From contig CP053175.1 in assembly GCA_014607495.2 (NCBI GenBank), positions 5,704,001 to 5,768,000 of the forward strand: 64,000 nucleotides of DNA, in the 5' to 3' direction. The stretch comes from Carposina sasakii. Its lineage: Eukaryota > Arthropoda > Insecta > Lepidoptera > Carposinidae. Positions within the stretch are counted from its first letter, which is position 1. The number at the start of each line of letters is the position of its first letter. A program made the position numbers and the translations under genes. The notes below the pieces were generated by a model that saw only the letters and a list, made by a program, of their open reading frames with translations, made no database searches and was not told the DNA's origin. Shown here one piece after another: positions 43,119 to 53,100 of the stretch.

Positions 43119-43612
43119 GCTACTGCAAATCCAAGTGTGTTACAGTAAACACACATAAACGTCGATCAAGAGGTCGCCTTCCCCCGGGCCCTACACCCTC
43201 TGCTGACCCTCGGATCGTCCGACTCATGATCGCGAACACAAACCACTACAGTCGCAACGAGAAGCCAGATCCAAGTACCTAGCATGCAAATATACATAGC
43301 TACTAATCCGAAAATATCAATTAATTATGTCAATCGACATATTAAAACTGCTTTGCAATACATTGGCTTCAGATTTTAGAACTAATTTTAATCCTGAAGA
43401 TGCCACGGGTGTTCTGATATTTTCGGATTAGTAGCTATGTATATTTGCATGCTAGGTACTTGGATCTGGCTTCTCGTTGCGACTGTAGTAGTTTGTGTTC
43501 GCGATCATGAGTCGGACGATCCGAAGGTCAGCAGAGGGTGTAGGGCCCGGGGGAAGGCGACCCCTTGATGGACGTTTATGTGTGTTTACTGTAACACACT
43601 TGGATTTGCAGT
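43119..43612. mobile_element. Inverted pair of family N (about 190-bp arms)
   Basis: Left arm contains TACTGCAAATCCAAGTGTGT, CAAGAGGTCGCCTTCCCCCG, ATCGTCCGACTCATGATCGC and GAGAAGCCAGATCCAAGTAC, ending AGCTACTAATCCGAAAATAT. The right arm from about 43420 is the reverse complement with a few differences. A 100-bp spacer lies between. The arms' conceptual translations are almost the same because the DNA is the same; neither is a real protein. Confidence 0.8.
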
Positions 43613-44108
43613 ATCCGAGGGTCCGCGGAGGATTTTCTTGTGAAATCAAAAATTATTTGTAAATCGCTTGCATGTGTCCGTAAAGTGATTTTTTTTGGTA
43701 GATAAGTTATATTTTGACTACTTGTGATGTGAATCTAGTGCGTGTGCGTGGTTTTATACGCAGGTAAGCCGAGTAAAACTTCATGGGCCCATGTAAGTTG
43801 TTTCTGCAATAATTTTTCATTTTGACTAACTTTACACTTGTTCTTGAGGATTTTCCCGACGTTTCCATTCATCATCGTCATTATCATCCATCATAAATTC
43901 AGAAATCATTTACTAAAGACAATGGCTGTATGGGCTTAGATCCCCTTGCCTTTCCTTCGGGATAAACTAAACAAAAAAAAAAAAACTACACAACATGCTT
44001 CTTGTTGTCCTGTGATTTTAATTTTTAGAGTACTTTCTTTCATTGGTTCTTATTAATTTGTGGTATTGTCGGTCTTTATATACTTTGTTACTAAAAGAGG
44101 ATGTTATA
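43613..44108. other. Upstream flank of Urb2
   Basis: AT-rich. A strong donor-like CGCAG|GTAAGC at 43760-43768 could end a 5' untranslated exon. A short piece around 43855-43975 (TTTACTAAAGACAATGGCTG, CTTTCCTTCGGGATAAAC) is the reverse of a sequence at about 50660-50745. Confidence 0.45.
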
Positions 44109-44130
44109 ATGTCTTTAAACCCATTAAATG
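44109..44130 (+). CDS. Urb2: Urb2 exon 1 (proposed start)
   Basis: ATG TCT TTA AAC CCA TTA AAT G|GTAATC. Leaves phase 1, completing GAA (Glu) with exon 2. Chosen because it is the nearest upstream ATG with an in-phase donor; other upstream starts remain possible. Confidence 0.55.
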
Positions 44131-47100
44131 GTAATCTTAGCTATATCTTCATTTCAACATAACCTATAAAATAAGTGTTCGTCTTTAATTTCCGACATTC
44201 TTCTATTGAAAACGGGTATTAGTCTTATATACTATGTGATACTAGTTATTTATTAAATTTCTACTTTACAGAACTGAAACGCCGTCTAGAAGACGAGGCA
44301 ACTTCATTACCGAAGAGGTTGTGTCTCGCAAAGAACGTAATTGATTCTGAACATTTTCCGGCGGCGTCCAAGGAAAGAATTGTTGCAGAATGGTTAGTAA
44401 CTCTAACACATGGAGGAAAATTGACCAGTAAAGAGATTCGTGGTATTCTTGGCTGGGTGAACAATGTAGATGACTTGAGCAGCGAACTTAAGTGCCAGCT
44501 TATTAAGGTGGGTATTTTCATACACAATGATTCTAGGGGGGTCTTTATAATATTTATGTCATGTAAAGGAAATCAAAAAGTAATTTAAGTGTGTTATTTT
44601 GCATAAGTAAAATTGTGTATTGTATTTGGCACAATATAATGCCCTTGCCTTGCCTTACTGTACTTTACAAACGGTTTGTTTCAGATTATTTATTAAACTT
44701 TTTTCTGTTTGGATTTCAGGTTTTATCTGAATTTATCCAAAATAATGCTCCAAATAATGATGATGTAAATCACATTGTCACATTTTTGGAAAATGACAAA
44801 ATCACAGGACAACTGTGTTCTCAATTTGAGAAATATCTGCTCATAGCAACAACACTGTTAAATACTTTACGAGAACAGGACCAGCTTAATGTTGTACAAT
44901 GTCGGAAAATACTAAACAATTTGACTAGACACTTCAAGGAATCAAAAAAGAAATTAGAATTTATCTTTAAACTTCTAGAGAGAGAAAATTTAGAAACAAT
45001 ATTCAGCTTTCTAAGCACAGAATGCTATGAGTCAGTCATAAATGTTTGTCAAAGTATCTTATTCCCTGTTAACAAGAAATCCTTTTTTATAAGCTATTTG
45101 CAAACATTAATCAGAAAGGATAATATTGGTGAGTTAATTTCTGAAAAAGGGGATAATATACAATCAGTTATAAGGATATTGGATACCTTTTTTAAATGCT
45201 CCGCTGACTTAGAAAATAGTCAGAAATTTTTATCTGATTATATTGAAGTTTTTATAAGCAGTTTCAAGAAAGAAAGTCAACTTGTTTTTGCATTTTGTAT
45301 TATGGCTGCTGATGTTTTAAATATGGAACAAATGTATTTATCACCTGAAATGAAACTGCCTAAAATAGCCCTTGCAAATGAAGAAAAGAGTAAAAGAAGT
45401 ATATTCTTGAAAATGTTACAAGTTATATTACACAATGAGGTTGATATAAACATAAGATTGACTGACACATTTGGTGAAAAAATATCAAAAGTAGAAACCA
45501 AAAAGACTTTCATATCTTTTTTGCAAGCTGTTATGTTAGGGCAGATCAAATTAGAAGGAAAATTAGACAAAACAACTCTACAGATTATAAAAACTGCTTT
45601 AAAACTTGATCCTCTTTTGATTGAACAGAAAATAGATGTAATAATACCACCAATAATGACAGCAAAGAAAAGCAATTCTAGTGTTCTAGAATGTTATGTG
45701 GACACCCTAAATTGTTTATTAGAAATATTGTTCAAACTAAGTAGAGGTGCTCTTTTTGTTCACCAAATTCTACCATCTATAAAATTGCGACTCGAAGCTG
45801 GCAACACTGACCAGTTGGAACTAAAAGAAAAAATACAGGACTCTGATAATGAAGATTGTGAGAAATTAAAAAGTAAATTAATTACTGGTAATGATGTATT
45901 TCCACAAGAATGTGTGAATTTTTATGGATTGCATACAGCTGAATTGATGTTTAGACAAAATAAAGAGCTGTTGCTTTCTTTGCAATGTGATTTTGAAGAA
46001 CATTGCCTGTCTGATTTATCAAAAGCAGATACAAGTAAGTACATAATACAAAAACACTTAAGTAAAAGAATATAAATTTTCGGAAGGTTTTCAACTTCTC
46101 GTATTTTTTATCTCATACTAAAACTCTAAGTCTCTTTCAATATGTCTTTGTCAAAGGACCTAAAAAACGTTTTAGCTAATATTGAATAGTAAATAATCTG
46201 TTACTAGCAGCTGCCCACGGCTTCGCCAGCGTGAGAGTGCATTACTCCCGTGCGAAGCCGGGGCGGGTACCTAGTTATACATTATAAACCTTCCTCGTGA
46301 ATCACTCTATCTATTTAAAAAATCTGTATCAAAGTCCGTTTCCTATATTAAAAGATCTAAGCATACATAGGGACGGACAGACAGCGGCAAGCAACTTTGT
46401 TTTATATTATGTAGTGATGTGTATTATTTATTATTATCCTTTCAGAGCCATCAACAATAGTTCTAACGGAAGTCCTGTCAGCCATCTTGTCGAGTTTCCT
46501 AAACTACAACAAAATGGCAGATCACACGGTGCCCTTGAACATCGCCGAAGACTTCTGGAGTACTTATGAGAAGTTAGAGAATGAATGCCTGAGAAAATTT
46601 GGGAAAGCCATCTTGAAACTTGATAATGTATGTATTATGTTAAATTGGTACGCTTTTCTACCCTTACTATACATACATATACATCATCACCTGCCCCCGG
46701 CCGGCTGCCTGCCTTACGCCAACCCTCCTCGGGTATAGCTAAGTGACAATTTTACTATATTAAAATCCAGTCATGAAATAAATTCAGTGGTACATGTCCG
46801 TGACTGGGATCAAACCTACGCCTTCCGACTTAAAAGACGCACGTGTTAACCATTGGTCTCTCACAGTACATGACACTTTTGTAATATTTTCACCACATCA
46901 AAAATTTATATTTTTTTATCATTTCCAGGAGACTTCATTAATATTATCCTTCCTAAATCTATGTCTAAGTTATTCACGACTAAAACTACTAAATCTAAAG
47001 TATGGCAACCCGAAACTAGTGTTGCCAACAATGGTAGATTCTGATGTTTTTGATCTGTCAACACTGTTGCCGTGTTTGAATAGTCAGCAGTGGATGGAGT

Positions 47101-50100
47101 TGACAGCTAAAGTTAATGAATATGATGCAGTCTTAGTTTTGGTAAGTTTATCGAATATTGTTTAACTTATTTCTTAATTACTTATGTACTGAACAGACTG
47201 TATTGTAGTATGGTCAAAAGCTATGTTGTTGTTTTTGCAAGCAAGTTGTTTGTCTATTTGTTGCAGGAATATTCTGTTATAACACATATTATTCAGTGGC
47301 AAGACATGGCAGGGAGATCACTTAGTATCTAGCATTTTGCCTGCTTAATTAATTACTAAAATGGAATCATTTTCTATTTTCAGGACAATTTACTTCTCAC
47401 CAAAACTATGGCTTTTAATATACTCAGAAATGGCCGAGACGAAAATCCAGAAAATTCAACAGAAACACATCTAATTAAGCAAATATCAACATACCCTGAT
47501 ATTCTGGAATCAGAATACTTTTCTAAAGTGCTATTCTCAAATTTAGAAACCTCCCAATTAAAACAACTTGCTAAAACATTAGTGAAATCATATTTGAATA
47601 ATCCGACAAGTAATATTTTTAAAATGGAGGCAATTTACAATAATAGACTACTATTAAATGCTTTGGTAATAGAAACTGTAAAAAATATAACAAAATGTCT
47701 ACAAAATGTCGATGATTTAACTAGAGCTCTAAGCAAAAGTAAATTTGAAATTAGTGCATTTTTAAGCAATTTGAATGTTGAAGATTATTTTAATTATACA
47801 TCCATCAAATCTGATGACCTAGACATTGTGAATACTTGTGTGGAAATTCTGAAAAGTTTACAAATCTACCATTTAGAAGAAAATTATCAATTAACTGGTA
47901 TCTTCGTATTGCTCGCTTTAAAAAAGTGTGGACAGAAAAGGATGAGAAAGAATATAGATCATTTATTACAAAGCATTTTCGAATTAAGCCCTAAAGTACC
48001 AGACATATTCAAGATATTTACCGTAAAAACAATTTTCACGTTTGATGACAAAACATTGATTGATTTACTAACTTTAAAGATAAAAACTTCAAACAATCTA
48101 CTATTAGTAAAAAGCATATTAGAGATAGGTGTTAAAAAAGTCAAAACGGACAGTGAAATAATTAAAACAATAGTAGAATTGCTACTCCAGGAAAACAAAA
48201 GTGTGGACAATTCAAGTATAGAGTCCTTTAGTGACCCAGCTTTTCAAATTAGTTGCCTAATACTACCAATAATCGCAAAAGAAAAGAAAGCTATTACAAC
48301 CAGCGCATACAGATCTATTTTAGCAAACTTGCAAGAGCAGCTTCACAAAAAGATGTTGGACTCGTTCAAGAACATAGATTTTAGCAATAATAGTTTATTT
48401 TTGGATAATTCTGGCAATATTGACGACAGTATGGTAGTTTCTGATAGCAATCTAGCAACACTAAACGCAATGGGAGCGTATTCGTTGACTCTGTCGAGGT
48501 ATTGCGAAACCACAGATGCAGAAGAAATAAAAAAATTGGATTGTCTGTGGTCTGGATTGGAATTCTTTATGCAAAACGCTGTAAGTATTGCTTTTTAAAT
48601 TTTTTATCACATTAGTTTTTTTTTTATAATTTTACGCTGGTTTGACACCTACCACCCTTATATCTCTCGATTTGGATTTTTCCTCTAATAAATGGCAATT
48701 GCATGCATTATCAAAGCGAGAAACAAGAATAGATACACATCATATAAGACGCAGATATTTACTGAAACATTAAATACTTCCAGTTAATATTAAACAAATT
48801 TTTTGTTATTCCAGATTAAAACTATTGAAAACCCCGAGTCGGAAATCCCGCACATAGGATCTTCAATACAAATACTAAACGTAATATTACGACACATAAA
48901 GAAACTCGATTCTCATCCCGTATTCAAGCAAAAGGACAAAGTGTTCCATCAAATTTGGCTTAGCATAAAGGCTCGTTTACATGCGATATTTGAGAAAAAA
49001 ATGGTCTTCAATAGTTTACTGGAAGAAATATCGGTAACGTTGAAGTTTGTCTGTGAATTATCTTCTGTAGAGAGTTTCGCTGGATCTCTCGTGGGAGATT
49101 TAACTAATATGGCGGTTTTAAAGGTAATTTTCTTTTAATATTTTTAACTTCCATCTTTTTTAAAATATGGTGTGTCACAAAAGAGACATGTTGTGATGAA
49201 TGATTTTTTTTTTCATCAATAGTATTTTTTCATTCTGGAAGGAGTTAAGAATAATCTCTCTTAAGGCACATCAGCTAGTAACTTAATAAAGTTATAATCA
49301 GAATCACCTTCAAAATAAGTATAGTAAAACAAACAAAAAATATATTTATTTAAATCCATTATTTTTTGGTTAAATATTGGGTTATCAAATTATCATGGTT
49401 GATTGTTTCATCTTTAAAAACATTGTGCTGAGGGATTCAGCTTTGTTTGCCGAGATTTGGCTAGTGTATAGCTATCGGGATGAAAAATAACGTAGCCAAT
49501 ATGTAATTTAGAAAAGAGATGGTAAAATTCGTCATCCGAGTTGACCCGGTAGCTCAGTGGTTAGAGCAACTAGCACGGTATACAGTGGTCCTGGGTTCGA
49601 TTCCCACTCGGGTGAAGAATTTTTTCCATTTCTTTATTAATCATTTACATGACAAATGATCAATATACTGCATACTTACCGTAACATCAAGTAACTTTAC
49701 TGGGACTGGAAACTTTAGTGGGATAACCCGTACCGTTCTGTATCCGGCCAAAGCTGTAACTTTATCTATTTTAATAATACAACTGTTAGTTGGTGCAATC
49801 GTTAATCTGATTTATTACTTATGTTTTATCCAACCTGTTCTTACAGAAACCATCCATATTTATAAAGCACGAAGCATCCCAAAACTCGCCGATAACCCAA
49901 CAAAAAGTCCTGAAACATCTCTGGAAAAACTGTCTGAAAGCCAATATAATAGGTCCCAAATGTTCAGCGGTATCCAAGCTTATGTCACGGATATGTCGTA
50001 ACCTACGATCTTATATACAAATGCATTATGAAAATGATGCGGAAAGAGTTAAAACAGAAACGAGGGTAGAAGACGATGGGTATAATGAAGTTAAAGTGAT

Positions 50101-53100
50101 TAAAATTGAAGATGTCATTTGTGAAGTTGTTAGAATTAATTTGGATATGCTGTCTGAATCCATTTTGGCAGCTAAAAAGGTATGTGTATTACTATTTTTG
50201 ATTTGTGAAGTAGGTGTTAATATGCTTTAGATAGAGTCTCTTATTTTGCCGACATTGTGGTCGATTCCGGCAGTCACACTTAAACCTAAATTAACGTAAT
50301 AATATCTAAATTTAAAATTAGTATAAATTTAGTAAATTTTAAGTCACTGTACGCGTAAATTCATGTATTTTGATCAAATTGGAGAAAAACCACGCCTAAG
50401 ATATTCCACTTTAAAAAAGGAACATCGTGACATCATTTAAATCACGATAAAAACTATCATTTCTGCTTAAAACAATAAAATTGTTGTTTGAATTTTCAAT
50501 CTTAGTCGCTGAAGCTTTTCTGACCACACACTTTATCCTAAACCTAAAAAGCAAACACTTGTAAATTTAATAATCTGTGTTGCCAGTATATGCCGTTAAA
50601 AAAAGGAAAGAGTGAACGAAAGAGCAAAAAATGATAATTATGATGAATGATAAAACAAGAAAATATACTTTTTTTTTTATCCCGAAAGAAAAGCAAAGAA
50701 ATCTTTGGACCATGCGTCCATGTTATTGTCTTTAGTAAAAAAATATCAGATTATGAGTGATAGTAATGAATGGAAAATTTTTAGAAAACATTGGAAACGG
50801 GTCTAATGTTCTTAAAACATCAAATAAACAAAATAAAACTGGCACAGAAGGAGTTCTTGTAGGAGTGGATAATCACTGGATAATTTTGTCGTCTTTTTTA
50901 CCATTCTGGTGCTTCTCTAACAACGGTTATTACTATAATAACCTTACGTTTTAACAACATACTGAAGCGCTGACGACTCCAAAAAGACACCTTTATTTTT
51001 AAGTATAATTTAAACGCCAAGTTTTAGATGCCTCATAAACTTAAGTAATTTTACGCTTCTAATGTAAAAAACCTGACCACCAGAGGGGTAAGCACGAACC
51101 TCTCGATAGTCCGTAACACTATCGTCAAACTGTCAATTCCCATATCTTTTGCTAGTGAGTCGCTAGCGTTACGCCGCGTAAAAAGGTTCGTGCTTACCCC
51201 ACAGAATAGCTTTTTACGCATAAACCTATAGTGAATTGAAAAAAAAAAGTTGATACTTCAATTTAAATTAAATTTAGTTGCCACCTGTCAAAAAAGTGAC
51301 TGCCGGAATAGTTTTTGACATGCTTAAACCTAAACTTTTAGGTTTAATTACGTTTAGGAAATTACGTTGTGACTAGTGCAAAATTACGCGTTCATTAAAA
51401 TAATTTATAAAACAAATTTGTATTATACTTTGCTAATTAACAACAGTAATACGGGGTGATTTTTGGTCGTCAACGTTCCCGAAAACTACGGAATCTCCTC
51501 ATCATCACGATCATTTTTCTCCATGGAAGCATACCTGGGAAGTGTCTGGTTTCCAAAATATTAGGGTCCAAAGTTGAGTAAATAGATTGCGTTTTTCTGC
51601 ATAAATGCACATAGACGCGCGTAGCAGGATTTTTTCACGAAAATTAATTAATATCTGTCTATAAAAAACTAACATAAACACTAGACACTATAAATTTCGC
51701 ACAATCAAGGAATTAAAAAAAAAAAATTTTCTTAGCATTTTTTTTTGGCATAAACTTACTTTATTTCATGTATAGAATACGTACCCTTCGTTAAAGGTGG
51801 CCACAAAAAACATCCTGTATAGTAATCAATTTGCAAAATTAATTAAAATGTGTCACAGATTATTTGAAATACCACCACCATTACATTGTCATATCACATT
51901 GCGTACCTACCTACTTTCTTTATTAAAATTACCAAAACAAATACAGATATCACGTCACAAACAAATTACAAAACTATGTCACATCCATTGTTTTGTCGTT
52001 TACTCACTAATAATGCTTTATGCACCAGAAAACTTGTGAGCGAATGTCTAACCGCCAATTTCTATAACTGATCTAATTTTCAATTGTTTTCATACAAAAT
52101 TTCCAATTAGGAATAAAAGAATCCAAGATCCTTTATGATCTCTCGTCGTATTGAAAATGGCGGGAAATTTCCTATCGTCATGAATCATCATATTAATTTT
52201 CAGATATCATTGGACTACAAGTCTCTGGACTCGATATTCGAGCTACAGCATCTAGTGCATTACTTCCTAAGCACTTCTAATGCACTGGAAATAAGGTGCG
52301 AATTGTCGTGGCCGGCATTTTTCAAACTATTCGAAGGTTCAGTCGGCGTGTTGAATAGTTTGGTCATGTCTAGAGAGGAACTTTTAGAAGATAGGTGAGT
52401 GAATGCTTGAATTAATTATTAAAAATGCGGATAATATTAATTAGATTAATGTAAACCTTCCTCTTGAATCACTCTATTTATTAAAAAACCGACCAAGTGC
52501 GAGTCGGACTCGCGCACCGAGGGTTCCGTACAAACCTGTTTTATTATATGACGTAACTAGAAATTTACGGATTTCGCAATTTTTCCTTTATCTGTGCTAT
52601 ATGAAGTTGCTTAGTACCAAATTTCAAGATTCTAAGTTCACGAGAAGTACCCTGTAGGTTTTGATTAAAAGATTGTGAAAGTCGAAAAGCGACATAAGCG
52701 GTTGCATCTTTTGATTGCGTTGACTTAGAAGTTTGATTTTTTTACAGCTTTTAGGGACAATAGACCTGCGTATTTGATATAAATTTCAGCTTGATATCTC
52801 CACGCGTTCCTGAGAAAAAAGTCTTGACAGACAGACGGACAGACAACAAAGTGAGCCAAGGACACATTACGACACAGGCTTTAGTTTCTGTATTTTCCTA
52901 TATTTCTATTAGTTGTCTGTGCACAAGTGAAGTTTATATATTGTGTTTTTCTTGACTTTCTTATATTATACCAAGCGCGCCCTATTCAATATAATATACA
53001 GTCCATCGACATCTTGGCGAGACAGTCGACCATACATCATCCAGGCTGTCCCACACACCACCCCATATTTGCCCGTGGGTACAGGCGATTAAGGGTTTTC

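Noticed and set aside
43031..43649. Two similar short open frames on opposite strands
   Set aside because: They are the two arms of one inverted repeat translated twice, not paralogous genes.
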